64,000 nucleotides of DNA from Symsagittifera roscoffensis (GCF_963678635.1 NC_087067.1:27099547-27163546); one strand, 5' to 3'; shown: positions 11,351 to 22,522, counted from the stretch's first letter. The notes: generated from the letters alone by a model not told the origin. Numbers and translations: made by a program.

Positions 11351-12810
11351 TTTACAGATTGATTTCAGTCTGACAGGAATCACTTAAAAACAGCAACCTC
11401 TATGCTAAAAACAAACTTTTTGCAAACCGGTTCGGTCTATGAAATAACTGGAAATGATTCAAAGTTCCATAGCTTGAAAAAATTGCTTAGAAAAACTGAA
11501 AATTTTCGCGAACCAATTCAGTTTATAAAATAACTTGAAATTATTTAAAATTTCATAGCTTGATGAAAAGCTTGCTTAGAAAAACTCAATTTTTTCGTGA
11601 ACGATTCAGTCTATAAAATAACATGAAATAATTGAAAGTTTCATAGCTTTAAAAGATTGCTTAGAAGCGCTTCAACTTTCATGCGAACCGATTTGGTCAA
11701 CAAAATAAATTGAATTAATTTAAACTTTCATAGCTTCAAATATTTGCTTAGAAAAACTCCATTTTTTGCAAAACGATTCAGTCTATGAAATAATTTGTAA
11801 TAAAACAAAAAGTCATAGCTTTAAAAGCGTGCTTAGAAAAATTTAAACTTTTTGTGAAAGATTCGGTCTACGAAATAACTTGAAAGAATTCATGTTTTTT
11901 TATCTTGATTAGTTTGCTGAGAAAACTTTCAAAATTTTCGCGTACTGATTCGGTTTATGAAATGACTTGAAATATTTCAAAGTTGCCTAGCTCTATTAGC
12001 TTGCCTAGAAGAGCTTAATTTTTCTCAAACTGAGTCAGTGTATGAATTTACTCATGAAGGAGTTTTTTAAGTCTCGTAGTTTTTGAAGTTTTGAAGAGCT
12101 TCAAATTTTTGAATAACTTGCTTAAACAAAATTTTTGTGAACCGATTTGTTTCATTGAAAATCTTCAATTACGTCAAAGTTTCATAGGTTGAATAACACC
12201 AGAAAAACAGTTTGCCATCCAGTTCACTTTTTGAAAAAGTTTGAATCACTTTAAGTTTCATAGCTTAAACAGCTTCCATAGAAAAACTTATTAGTCTATA
12301 AAATAACTGGAAATATCTCAAAGTGTCATAGCTTAATAGTTTGCTTCGAAAAACTTATACTTTTCGTGAACCAAATCAGTGTATGCAATAGCTGAGAAAT
12401 GTTCAAAAGTTTCAAGTTTCAATTTGCTTGCATAGAAAAACTTGAACTTTTGCAATTCAGTTCGCTCTGTGAAGTAACTTGAAATGTTTCATTTCATGCC
12501 TTGAATATCTTACCAAGAAAAACCCCAAGTTTTTGCAAGCTTGCTTAAAAAAAACTTAACTTTTTTGCTTATTGCTTCGCTCTATGAAACAACTTGAAAT
12601 TTTTCCATGTTTTTTTGCTTGAATAGCTTCCATATAGAACCCTCAAGTTGCGTCATCTAATTTGCTTCATGAAAAATTTGAAAATATCTCAAAGTTTCAT
12701 ACCTTGAATTGCTTGCTTAGAAAAACTTGTCTCGGGAACCGATTCGTTCTATAAAGCCTAAAGTTTTTCAAACCGATTTACGATATGGCCTAACTTGAAA
12801 TTTTTTAAAG
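11351..12810. repeat. 84-base satellite array
   Basis: Satellite array equivalent to 8291-9800 within the higher-order unit. It ends with the same CTTGTCTCGGGAACCGATTC junction before block B. Confidence 0.88.
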
Positions 12811-13890
12811 TTTTTTTTTTTTCGACAGCTTGATCAGAACAGCAACTATTATTTTGCGAGCCAATTGCTTATTGGAGGCAGGCTTGCTAGTTTCGGTGTT
12901 ATTTTACATCAACCTTCGGGCGATAAAATTTAAAATTTTTCAAAAACATTTTTTGGCGCCAAGTTCAATTAGTTTTGGGAAAAAACTCGCACCAAAAACA
13001 CTTCCAAGAGTTTCACAAAAATGGCATTTAAAGTATTTTTGAAACACTTGCATGCAGCGCAGAAAAATTCTGCAAAATAAGTTTTTCATAGTGTTTTGAA
13101 AATCTTGCTGAGTCAATTTGGTCAGCCGAAAAAGATGCCGACAAATTTTTTGAGCCTTTTTTTAAATCCCTCCGTAAAAAAAACTAGATCCTTTTTTGAA
13201 AGCTATGCCTTGGGTGGTCGGTCAGTTGGTCAAATATACGAGGGAAGGAACAGTTCTCGCTCCTCTGCCCTCTGCCCCTGCTGACCGGCATTTAGCTTCA
13301 AAATTAAATGTCATCCTGGTCTCCTGGTTTTAAACTGTAAGATGAAGGAAGTGTATGGGCTTTGTAATAATAGTGAAGTATGTATTTTGACGACAATACT
13401 TTGATCCATTATGCCAGAATCAACCTGCGCAAGTGGTTCTAGTTCCAAGGATTTCGTTTTTTTTTGAAAATGTCAATGCTGTTTTAAGTCATCATATCGG
13501 AGTGCAGACCAGCTAAAACTAGTCTAGTGTATGAAGAGCAGCCAAAAATTTCTCAAGCCTTTCTTTCCTATTACACAATTTTACCGAATTATACAAAACT
13601 GTACAGAAAATTACATTATTGCTATATAAAAGATAATTTCGCAACTGCTCTTATATTCGGCTGCATTATCTGCTGCTAGTTTAGACTTGGATTCATTTAT
13701 GTACCATCACAATTTTCTGAGAGATTCAAGAAGTTTATAACAATTTGGACTTTAAGTAAGAAAATGTGTATTTGAATTTTGGAAATGAAAGGTGTCTCTT
13801 TAATTATCTTCCGTTTTCGCCATCTCAGGTGCTCTAAGTCCGCTTTTCAGATTATTTTTCTCTTAATTGTTCTTCATAAACACTCGATGG
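12811..13890. repeat. Block B, copy 2
   Basis: Second copy of block B, starting at TCGACAGCTTGATCAGAACA and ending near GGTGCTCTAAGTCCGC. It contains the same hAT-MITE-like relic (about 12945-13200). Unlike copy 1 it is followed without a break by block C at about 13891. Two short plus-strand open frames here are interrupted or shifted in the other copies, so I do not call genes. Confidence 0.85.
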
Positions 13891-16010
13891 TGACGTACAG
13901 ACGAGAAAAGCGATGAAATTTAGGAAGTCCTTTAAATTTTAATCTCCAACAGCTCACTTTGCCCAAAAATCATTAAGAAACAGTGCTTCATTGCATTAAT
14001 ATTTGGGCAATGTTATTATCTCTAACGCTTTTGTTATGGTCTGTTTAGAGTTCGCATAAAGCGGAACCTTTACGTCACAAAATAAACGATCAAAACAGCA
14101 ACTTCTGAAATAATTTTTCTATTCATTTGGTAACAAAAATTGGTTCGAAATTAAGACCATTCATCAATTTTTGCTTTTATGATGACTGAGGCACACGTGA
14201 AGTGATTTGGCCCGTAGCTGCACTTAGTTTGGTCTGATTTCTGACATAGTTCTGAATCAATGCGGGATCTTTCCACCCTTGGGACTATTTTGTGGCTTCC
14301 TAATTTTACCCCTAAAAATCTCAACTTAATAACACGCTCTCCGTCCTAAGTCCGGGCCATAGAAAGTGCCATCCAGTCCGATTTAAGAGGCGAAAGTCAA
14401 TTAACGGTACGTGAAAATGAGAACGGCCTTAGTTAGCAATCATCATGGAATTTTTGCGAATTAAAAAAATGAGAGGGGGGGGGGGGGGGGGTGGGGGATA
14501 TAGAGTTCAATTATTGCAAAAGATGACAACCATTGAAATAAAGACAAAACACGCAACTTGAAGCACTTCTTAGAAAAGAAAAATTCAGCGAAAACAAAAG
14601 ATTTAGTGTATAACTTACTTTTTGTTTTTTAACGCTGTAAAAAATGATAAGAATTTTAAATCTGCACTTTCACCGGTAGGGTAGAAGACGTAGTTAGGAT
14701 AAAAAACTGGGTAACCGGGTCCGGCTGGTCCTTTGTTTGACAGGAAAAAAGAATTGCGCCGGTTGGGGAACGGAGCGCGCTATAGACTCAAGTTGAAATA
14801 AAGCTGCAATTAAATTAATTCTTCCCTTTTGACTTTTAAATTTGTCCCTTAAGATCCAAATTTGACTTGCCATTGGCGTTTTTCAGAGAGAACTCGTTCC
14901 AGATTTAAACACTTATTTCTTCCTGAAAAAAAACCTGAAAAGACTCCCATTAAACCTGATTAGACCTGAAAATAACTGTCCAGTTCCAAAAAATAGCCGC
15001 TCAATTCAGGGAAAACCCGCTGCCACAATCGATAGAATTCGCGAAAGTTGGACGCTGCCATTGATAACATGCTACGGGCTGTCAGTTTTTAATTAGTCAA
15101 AACTGAGCAGCTTTTTCTGCTTTGTTTTCTTATAGATCTTCAGTTTTTACTGCAGAAAATTTCAAAAAGGTGAGAAACTATTTTCATTTTTTAGAATTTG
15201 CAGACTTTATTTGGCATCAGTTTTGACCATTCTATTACCGTTTGTTTTCCTCCAAGCAGTAAGAAAAACTTGAAAAAAGGTAAGTTTGGCTTAAATTTTT
15301 GACGATTTAGAACGCCTGTTCAGTCGAGGTGCCCACGTTTTTAAGACATTGAAGTGCAACCGATATGTTAGCTCTCGAACTAAGTCAAAAAACCAAAAGA
15401 AAAAAATTGCACAAGACAGTTCAAACTTCAAATTTATAATTTAGTAAAACAATCAAACTCATTCCCAATGATAAATGTTAAAATATCAATCGAATTCAAA
15501 AAGCTCACACTGGAACAAAAATCTACACAAAGGCAAAGCAGAACTTCGCACCGATTACAAAAAAAGAAACAGGAAAAACTTAAAAAGGAAACTCTTTGCC
15601 AAACCTAGCAAAAATTTATTGGGCAGTTCATCAGACTTGAAGTTAATTTAGAAAAGCATAGTCAAGAATTATAGCAAAACCCCTAAATAAACAAGGTTAG
15701 CCCGTTGCTGTTCAAAAAGCCCAGAATTTTCCGACCTCACTCACGGGAAAAATTGTTTTCTTCAAGTCAGTGTCTTTTCTTGTACGTCGTATGATAATAG
15801 AATTATACAAAAGCGTGGAAAAATAGTGATCAAAGCTTAAACCATAAAATTTTCTTTAAAAAAAAAACAAAAAATGTGAAAAAATTTTCCAGAAAAAACT
15901 TTTTCAAACTTTTGCACTTAAAATTTCAAATTTTTCGAAATTTCTTTTTGCCAGACATACTTTAAATAAAGCTTCCAAAAAAGTAATTTTAGACTAAATT
16001 GGTAGTTTTC
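13891..16010. repeat. Block C, copy 1
   Basis: This is a 2.1 kb block repeated at 61880-64000 with very few differences, much closer than the neighbouring satellite. It includes a poly-G run at 14475-14491 and an exon-like string near 15135-15172: TTTTCTTATAG, then about 35 bases, then AAAAAGGTGAGAAA. No frame stays open in both copies. The frame at 62863-63096 is broken here by a one-base length change and a TAG. Nothing identifies a function. It continues to the window end in copy 2, so its true length is longer. Confidence 0.85.
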
Positions 16011-16267
16011 ATATGTAAACAAGATTTCTCAAACTTTTGGCATCTAAGTCCTTCCAAATGTTTTCAACTAGCCTCTGTTAAGACTTTGAACCATATTTTT
16101 TTTCACTTGCGAGAGCAAGTGACTTGTAAATAGTTGCAGAGAAACGACATTATCATGATAAAAAAAGTGTTTATTCGCTAGTTGACGTCAAAAAGGTTAA
16201 ATTCTATGTCCCGTAACTGTAACTATTACTCTGTACCTTAGCTTTTTACTGTTGTCAAAAAATCTTT
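16011..16267. other. Left flank of the retrotransposon, no feature seen
   Basis: AT-rich sequence between block C and the 5' LTR. It probably still belongs to block C, but the second copy is cut off by the window end at the equivalent of 16000. No open frame or RNA gene is supported. Confidence 0.5.
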
Positions 16268-16483
16268 TGTCGTATTGAGTAATTTAGTTCATTTCCAAAG
16301 CTGTCAATCAAATGTTCACTATTGGTGCTAGACTAATTGATTAGCAGGTGTTTGTCCTTGGATCTGTCTGTCACCCTTGGATATTGTTTCTAACCACTCT
16401 TGATGCTAACTTTGCAAGATTAAGTTACTGTATAAATATCTCGGAATTAACAATTGCTCGACGACAGTTTTACCTTCTCGACA
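16268..16483 (+). repeat. 5' LTR
   Basis: 216 bases with terminal TG and CA. It contains a TATA box at 16431-16438, which places the likely transcription start about 25-30 bases downstream, near 16460. Only some 20 bases would then remain before the first good ATG. The last base of the LTR (16483) is the A of that ATG. Confidence 0.95.
16431..16438 (+). promoter_or_regulatory. TATA box in the 5' LTR
   Basis: The sequence TATAAATA lies 52 bases before the Gag start codon. The 3' LTR has TATAATTA at the equivalent position, so the box itself is one of the three positions where the LTRs have diverged. A core promoter inside the LTR is what a retrotransposon needs, and no stronger candidate is present in the 216 bases. 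Confidence 0.6.
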
Positions 16484-19400
16484 TGGCGCAGTCAGCAGGA
16501 TTAGGTGGGGGAAAGAATCCACTGGGCATCACGGGATTTTGGCCAGCAAAATGCACGGAACCGCCAATGATGTGGGAATTCTGGATCAACAGATTCCAAT
16601 GGGGAATGGTCGCCAAACACTCGCTAAATCCAAGGAATTTTTACTTCGCCGCGAATCTCACAGCCGCACAAATTACTGACTTGCCCGCGGAAGTAGACGG
16701 AAAAAATCGGCGGGAATCGGAAATGGTGTTAATTTCGAACCTGTACTTGTGTTTGGGGGAGAAGGGGCAGGATGAACTGCACAAACGACGACCACACCTG
16801 GACCTTCAGACAATTCGGTACCCACGGATGATAGACGCGCTGGAAGCGGAATTCGTGAAAGAAAGGAACGAAACATATGAAACGTACCAACTCCTTTCTC
16901 GTAAGCAGTTTATAAATGAAAGTCTTGAGCAATTCCATTCCGTACTGAGCGGATTGGCAGCGCGGTGCAATTTTGGAGCACTAGAGGACCGAATATTAAG
17001 AGACGTATTCATAGTTAATATGAACAATCGGGATGCACAAAAAGAACTCTGCAGATCGACAAAAACACCTGAGGGGGTGTACCGGATAGCTCTCTCGTAC
17101 GAAAGGGGTAGCAAGTATGCATCCTCATACGTTGCCACGGGACCAGCGGGGACCCCTGGATCATCATCGGGAGGAATCCAAATAAAATCGGAACCAGTTG
17201 GAATAATCCGGGGAGGTTACCGGAACAACCGTTCAAGGGGCCGGGGCTCTTACCAAGGCCGAGGATCATATCGAGGAAGAAATCCCCTAAATAACAACAA
17301 ATGTTATAATTGCGATCAGCAAAACTTCACCAGGGAACATTTGGACAGATGCCCAGCAAAAGGGGTTACATGCAATTTTTGCCATAAAATAGGCCATTTC
17401 GAAAGAACCTGCAGGGGTAAACGTGGAAACCAACGAGGACAGGGAGCCGTAGGAATGATACGGGAGAATGTGGACGATCATGAACTAGAAAACTCTGCGG
17501 ACGAAGGAACATCACAACACGCAAGTTCCATTGGATGGGTCACGAAGAATCCAGTGGTGCACTCGTGGGACTCCAGCAGTTCTGACGGGGACTATATGGT
17601 TATGGCTATAAAACGGAGAGGAGTGACAGAATTGAAAGTTGCTGGGGCACAATTGCCGATCAAAGTCAATGGAAAACCTACTCGCGTGTGGATCGATAGC
17701 GGATCCCCAATCTCAATCTTTACGATCGGGGAATTACGGAAAACATTGGGAACATCAGGAGTAAAACTGGACAATCTGACGGAGGAGGATAATGCTTTTC
17801 GGGATTATGGAAACAATCCCCTACAGATGATTGGAACAATGGCAGTAACAATCCAATCCAACGGTTGGAAGATCCAGGCAAGGATAAAAGTGATCGGGGG
17901 GAACCGACCATCAATAATTGGAAGGGATCTGATGCCCCAACTAGGACTCCAGTTGGTGCAGCAAACACCGGGGGACCAAATCATGTCCATTGGAGAGGGC
18001 AGTCAAGACGCACTGGAACTAGAGGAACCAGAGGGGGAGTTGGATTCGTGGCAAACGTACTTCAGTAAGCAGTTTTCAAATCTTTTTAGCAGGGTAGGGA
18101 AAATAAGAAACTACAAAGTAGCAGCTGAATTTTTTGAAAACCTCACCCCAGTACAGCAGAAAGGGCGTCGAGTCCCGATTTCGTTGCAAGAAAAAGTGGA
18201 TGCGGAAATTGACAAATTATTGAAACAGGGTCATATCGAAAAATTATCTGAATGCTCGGACAAATATTTTGTGTCCCCAATAGTAATAACCGTAAAGAAA
18301 GATGGATCGGTAAAACTGGCACTAGAGTCGAGGGAACTAAATAAACAAGTGCATAAGAATAAATACCAGATGCCGAATATCGAGGAACTAATGGACACGG
18401 TTGGGCAAACGATTAGCGAAAAAAAACAGGGAGACGTATATTTCACAACAATGGATTTAACATACGCCTATGGCCAATTGCCATTAAATGCGGAGACGAG
18501 CGTCCAGTGCAATTTTTCGCTAATTGGAGGTCGTTCGACGGGTACATACCGGTTCAAAACCGGATTCTATGGCCTCACTATAATGCCCGCGGAATTCCAA
18601 CGCGCAATGGATTGTATACTCGCCGAATACCCGCAAGCGCATGCGTTTATCGATGATATTTTGGTCGTAACCAAGGGAACAGCAATTGACCACATAGCAA
18701 CGGTGCAGAAAATTTTAAAGAAACTGGATCGGGAAAATATGTCTTTAAAATTGACAAAATGCAAATTCGCCCAACGAGAATGCGAATGGCTAGGACATAA
18801 AATAACTCCGACTGGAATTACTCCATTGGTTAGAAAAACAGAACCAATAGAGGCACTAACGCCGCCACGGACTTTGTCGCAATTAAAATCGTTTATGGGG
18901 TCGATACATAGTTTGCATAAGTATCTGCCGGCGCTGGCCGAATCATCGGCACCGCTGCGGCCCCTATTAAGCAAAAATAACGAATACATTTGGACACCTG
19001 AATGTCAGAACGCGTTCGAAAATCTAAAAAAACAAGTTTCAAACATTGTTGAATTACGGCACTTTGATATCCACAAGGACATTCGCATAGTGTGCGATGC
19101 AAGCCATAATGGGCTCGGCGCGGTGTTGGAACAGTTGGGAACAGAAGGATGGCGCCCAATTTCGTTCGCGTCGCGATATCTTAACGAGGCGGAAAAGAAA
19201 TACTCGACAAACGAATTGGAAATGTTGGCAGTTGTGTGGGGGGCTGAATACTTTCGAAATTACATACTGGGCCGAAGTTTTTTGATCGTTACCGATCATA
19301 AAGCCCTGATATCCCTTTTGAACGGTAATAACATGAAAAATAAAACGATGTTTAGTCGTTTAACCCGCTGGTTAGATCGACTAATTCCCTTTGATTTTCA

Positions 19401-22017
19401 AATTGAGCATAAACCGGGGGCTAAAATTGGTTTGGCGGACTATTTATCACGGCATCCAAGTAAAGAAGCAACGCCAATTAGTACGTATGATAATATGTTC
19501 ACGGTGGCAAAGATCAACCTAATTCGCACCGCGCTTGGCTTTAATACATCCAGGGGACCTAATACATCCAAGGGACAAAGTTGTACAGCGAATAGAAAGC
19601 CTTCTATAAATAGACTGGAAGTTTCGTCATATAACGATTCGGTAGAGGTCGGAAAAACATGTAAGCGGAAATCAACCAATCAGATGCAACCACGTGGTTT
19701 AAACCGACGGCCAAGCGACATGCGCGCTGGATTAGTTGGGGCTATTATTCATTCAGAACACAGTTGTTCAAAATTATCCAATTCCAATCTTCAAAATCAG
19801 AATATTCTTACATCCAGCCCTCAGAATTTTAAACCGAATAACAACATGGACCAAAACATGCGCAAATGGCAGAAATTTCTCAAACAGCATCCAAGCCTAA
19901 ATAGTAGTAGCGACGAAATCGAAGAATTGCCCCCAAATGTATCACTAGAAGCCATTACCAAAGAGACAAGATCGATACGCACAAATACAACTCTCTCGTT
20001 ACCCTCGGAATTCAAAGGAGAAACAGTACCACCAGTGGACCCAAACCTTGTATGTATGTCAATTATCCCGCGAAACTGTAAGATTGTTAATAAAACTACT
20101 GCATTACCTGACCTGTTTAACTTAAAATTCATAGAATCAAATTATGTATCGGACCCCCAACTGAGCGCTATTCGCGATCTCATTGTTAATCAAGACCCGG
20201 AAATACATGAAAAAGTTACTCGAATGAGCCGCTATCACGCTCAATTCGTCAATGATTTCTCAGTGAAGGAAAATGTAGTTTGGATGGACGATAAATTAGC
20301 AATCCCAATTAACCTCCAGTCAGCAATCAATAACAGAATACACGCGTACCATCACGGGAAGTCAAATATGTTCGATGCCGCAAAGGACATCTGGTATCCC
20401 TATATCTACCAATCAATAGCCTCCATTGCCGAGGGGTGCCCTGAATGTACTGCAGCCGGTAAGAACTTAAAGACGCTAATAAGTAAAAATCAACTGGGAT
20501 CTGTACCAGAACCAAAAGAACCGAATGAATCTGTCCAATTAGATTTTTGGGGCCCCATTAATTACTTAAATGAATCCTCTAAATATGTGCTCGTAGCGGT
20601 CGACCGGTTCTCTCGTTGGCCATCGGCAATGATCTGTGGAAATAATCGTTCGGACAAAATATTGAAATTCTTGAAGAGTTATATATCAAACCACGGGGTG
20701 CCACGAAAAATCCATATCGATCAGGGAACTAATTTCATGTCAAATGCGGTCAAAGCTTTTTGTAATGGGGAAGGCATTGAAATCATTAAATCACCGGTAA
20801 ACGACCATCGGGCAACCGGGTGTGTCGAGCGTACTATTGGAAGTCTTAAGAATTCAATCCTTACTTTCGCTCACGAAAAAAATCCTGAACCCTTGGAGAA
20901 AATGGTCGAACGGGCCCTTGGTGCTCTCAGATTCTCAAAAAACTCAACACTTAGAATTTCGCCTTTTGAAGCTCATCATGGTAGAGAAGCAAACACCGTT
21001 TTACGGAATCTTACTAAAAAACCATCGCTGCAGAATCTGGATTGGTCACGGGTACTAAAAACGAAAAATGCTTGTTTAGATAACGACGATCCTAGTGTAC
21101 AAGATATGCCCCATCCAGCCGACACAAACTGGGGTGTACAATCAGATCTCGACTACGACATTAAAAACAGAACTCATGCACGACGCCTTACTGTGGATCA
21201 AGCTGGGAATCAGGACGACGAACCGTCAATACGCAAAAGCTCAAATCCCGCAGGACAACCGGGACCATCCGGATCATTGTTTCAGCGCACTGGAAACAAA
21301 AACTTAAAAAGGTATAGACAAGTTCATTCTAAAATTAGATCTGAGAGTGCACATACACTGACGTTAGATAATGGAGTTGTGCTTAGGAAATCGGGAGTGG
21401 CCACGAAACCCATATCGAAGAAAAAATCAAGAACCGCAGCCAAATCCGTACTACCGGTACCAGTGATCGAAGCGAACAAACGGGCTACTCATACAACACT
21501 ACCACCGCCAACCCCGCGCGACGTGAAGGAACGATGGACCAAGCGGACTGCGGAAAAGAATCGGAAGAGGACCGGGCGCCGATTCGAAGAAAATTACTCT
21601 GAATCGGAGGACAGTGAGGATCTACCGATTATCTCGGTAAAACGTACTCCACAACAAGTAGCGACCACTCCGGAAGCACAAGTAGAACGCTCAGCAACAG
21701 CAATACCAGAGGCTGAAGCTGAAACCGACCAGGACACCATTCCGGCACTAGGCGGCGAGTTGGATGCTCCAAATCCAGGGGTGCAAGCAACGGAGAATCC
21801 AGGGGTGCAAAACCCAGCAAACCCGAAAACCACCGGCAAGAAAAAGGGAGCCTCATCCAGGAAAGCTCGGCTGGTCTCTTACAGTAGCCAGGGGGACAGC
21901 CAAGACGAGACATCATCCACAACGTCTAGAAGAAGTGGGCGGAAAAGAACGGCGGTCACCAAAATGGGGGGCGTAATGATCGACTTTATCAATCAGAACA
22001 AGGAAGGGAAAAATTGA
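16483..22017 (+). CDS. Gag-Pol polyprotein, Ty3/gypsy type
   Basis: Single frame of 1844 codons that encodes all enzymes for retrotransposition. I start it at the ATG at 16483. The frame is open 45 codons further up, but those lie inside the LTR and mostly before the likely transcription start. Residues 274-310 hold two zinc knuckles, one canonical CX2CX4HX4C and one with unusual spacing, CX2CX8HX3C. The protease motif is WIDSGSPIS (D405). Reverse transcriptase shows D658 in TTMDLTYAYGQ and the catalytic FIDD (D724, D725). RNase H has D872, E911 and D938. The integrase has a HHCC finger (H1287 region, C1319, C1322) and a D1354, D1413, E1449 triad with 35 residues between the last two. The C-terminal 390 residues are charged and serine-rich without a recognised chromodomain. 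No stop, frameshift or separate gag frame was seen. It is likely active or recently active. Confidence 0.96.
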   Translation: MAQSAGLGGGKNPLGITGFWPAKCTEPPMMWEFWINRFQWGMVAKHSLNPRNFYFAANLTAAQITDLPAEVDGKNRRESEMVLISNLYLCLGEKGQDELHKRRPHLDLQTIRYPRMIDALEAEFVKERNETYETYQLLSRKQFINESLEQFHSVLSGLAARCNFGALEDRILRDVFIVNMNNRDAQKELCRSTKTPEGVYRIALSYERGSKYASSYVATGPAGTPGSSSGGIQIKSEPVGIIRGGYRNNRSRGRGSYQGRGSYRGRNPLNNNKCYNCDQQNFTREHLDRCPAKGVTCNFCHKIGHFERTCRGKRGNQRGQGAVGMIRENVDDHELENSADEGTSQHASSIGWVTKNPVVHSWDSSSSDGDYMVMAIKRRGVTELKVAGAQLPIKVNGKPTRVWIDSGSPISIFTIGELRKTLGTSGVKLDNLTEEDNAFRDYGNNPLQMIGTMAVTIQSNGWKIQARIKVIGGNRPSIIGRDLMPQLGLQLVQQTPGDQIMSIGEGSQDALELEEPEGELDSWQTYFSKQFSNLFSRVGKIRNYKVAAEFFENLTPVQQKGRRVPISLQEKVDAEIDKLLKQGHIEKLSECSDKYFVSPIVITVKKDGSVKLALESRELNKQVHKNKYQMPNIEELMDTVGQTISEKKQGDVYFTTMDLTYAYGQLPLNAETSVQCNFSLIGGRSTGTYRFKTGFYGLTIMPAEFQRAMDCILAEYPQAHAFIDDILVVTKGTAIDHIATVQKILKKLDRENMSLKLTKCKFAQRECEWLGHKITPTGITPLVRKTEPIEALTPPRTLSQLKSFMGSIHSLHKYLPALAESSAPLRPLLSKNNEYIWTPECQNAFENLKKQVSNIVELRHFDIHKDIRIVCDASHNGLGAVLEQLGTEGWRPISFASRYLNEAEKKYSTNELEMLAVVWGAEYFRNYILGRSFLIVTDHKALISLLNGNNMKNKTMFSRLTRWLDRLIPFDFQIEHKPGAKIGLADYLSRHPSKEATPISTYDNMFTVAKINLIRTALGFNTSRGPNTSKGQSCTANRKPSINRLEVSSYNDSVEVGKTCKRKSTNQMQPRGLNRRPSDMRAGLVGAIIHSEHSCSKLSNSNLQNQNILTSSPQNFKPNNNMDQNMRKWQKFLKQHPSLNSSSDEIEELPPNVSLEAITKETRSIRTNTTLSLPSEFKGETVPPVDPNLVCMSIIPRNCKIVNKTTALPDLFNLKFIESNYVSDPQLSAIRDLIVNQDPEIHEKVTRMSRYHAQFVNDFSVKENVVWMDDKLAIPINLQSAINNRIHAYHHGKSNMFDAAKDIWYPYIYQSIASIAEGCPECTAAGKNLKTLISKNQLGSVPEPKEPNESVQLDFWGPINYLNESSKYVLVAVDRFSRWPSAMICGNNRSDKILKFLKSYISNHGVPRKIHIDQGTNFMSNAVKAFCNGEGIEIIKSPVNDHRATGCVERTIGSLKNSILTFAHEKNPEPLEKMVERALGALRFSKNSTLRISPFEAHHGREANTVLRNLTKKPSLQNLDWSRVLKTKNACLDNDDPSVQDMPHPADTNWGVQSDLDYDIKNRTHARRLTVDQAGNQDDEPSIRKSSNPAGQPGPSGSLFQRTGNKNLKRYRQVHSKIRSESAHTLTLDNGVVLRKSGVATKPISKKKSRTAAKSVLPVPVIEANKRATHTTLPPPTPRDVKERWTKRTAEKNRKRTGRRFEENYSESEDSEDLPIISVKRTPQQVATTPEAQVERSATAIPEAEAETDQDTIPALGGELDAPNPGVQATENPGVQNPANPKTTGKKKGASSRKARLVSYSSQGDSQDETSSTTSRRSGRKRTAVTKMGGVMIDFINQNKEGKN
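16484..16501 (+). other. Candidate primer-binding site, inside the gag frame
   Basis: TGGCGCAGTCAGCAGGAT directly follows the LTR end. It begins with TGG, which pairs with the CCA end of a tRNA, as primer-binding sites do. Which tRNA is used cannot be told from memory. The site overlaps codons 1-7 of gag. Confidence 0.5.
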
Positions 22018-22296
22018 TCGTCGAATCCTTTAAACTTCAAACTTTGTTAAACTGTTCAAACCCAGGGAGAGGGTGAGTCAATACTGGCTTAAAACTCAAT
22101 CGTTATCACTATCAGTGATCCTTTAGTTATTAACAAAAAGTCGTTATTATAAAGTCTGAGTTGTATACTGTAACATGGAGCTAGTAATTCTTTTCAACTA
22201 TCTGCAATCAATCAACCATCTATTTTTCTAACCATCTATTTCAGTCATTAAAGTAAACCTGCGAAATTATTCTACTTAACTAAAGTTTTCATTATC
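22018..22296 (+). other. 3' untranslated region of the retrotransposon
   Basis: About 280 bases between the TGA and the polypurine tract. A purine-rich CCCAGGGAGAGGGTG near 22062-22076 could be a second priming tract. No env or other frame is present. Confidence 0.6.
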
Positions 22297-22306
22297 GAAG
22301 GAGAAG
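22297..22306 (+). other. Polypurine tract
   Basis: GAAGGAGAAG sits immediately before the 3' LTR. This is the expected position of the plus-strand DNA primer. Confidence 0.8.
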
Positions 22307-22522
22307 TGTCGTATTGAGTAATTTAGTTCATTTCCAAAGCTGTCAATCAAATGTTCACTATTGGTGCTAGACTAATTGATTAGCAGGTGTTTGTCCTTGG
22401 ATCTGTCTGTCACCCTTGGATATTGTTTCTAACCACTATTGATGCTAACTTTGCAAGATTAAGTTACTGTATAATTATCTCGGAATTAACAATTGCACGA
22501 CGACAGTTTTACCTTCTCGACA
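22307..22522 (+). repeat. 3' LTR
   Basis: 216 bases, the same length and ends as the 5' LTR, with three substitutions between the two. The low divergence argues for recent insertion. A gene-conversion history is possible. Confidence 0.95.

Larger units (their letters stand above)
16268..22522 (+). mobile_element. Full-length Ty3/gypsy LTR retrotransposon
   Basis: This is a complete element: 216-base direct LTRs starting TGTCG and ending CGACA, an uninterrupted Gag-Pol frame, a candidate primer-binding site and a polypurine tract. The domain order Gag, protease, reverse transcriptase, RNase H, integrase (integrase last) is the Ty3/gypsy order. The two LTRs differ at three sites that I see (CTCTT/CTATT, TATAAATA/TATAATTA, TTGCTCG/TTGCACG). 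Flanking five-base sequences do not match (TCTTT on the left, GAATA on the right), so no target-site duplication is visible. The element is visibly richer in G and C than its surroundings. There is no env-like frame after pol. Confidence 0.95.

Noticed and set aside
14471-14492. Poly-G run, also at 62468-62488 and 27043-27053
   Set aside because: Homopolymer tracts with no further structure. The length is probably unreliable. The two at 14471 and 62468 are explained by the block C duplication.
21594-21839. Antisense frames within the retrotransposon (many between 16673 and 21922)
   Set aside because: They are shadows of the GC-richer Gag-Pol frame, with no start context, splice sites or domains.
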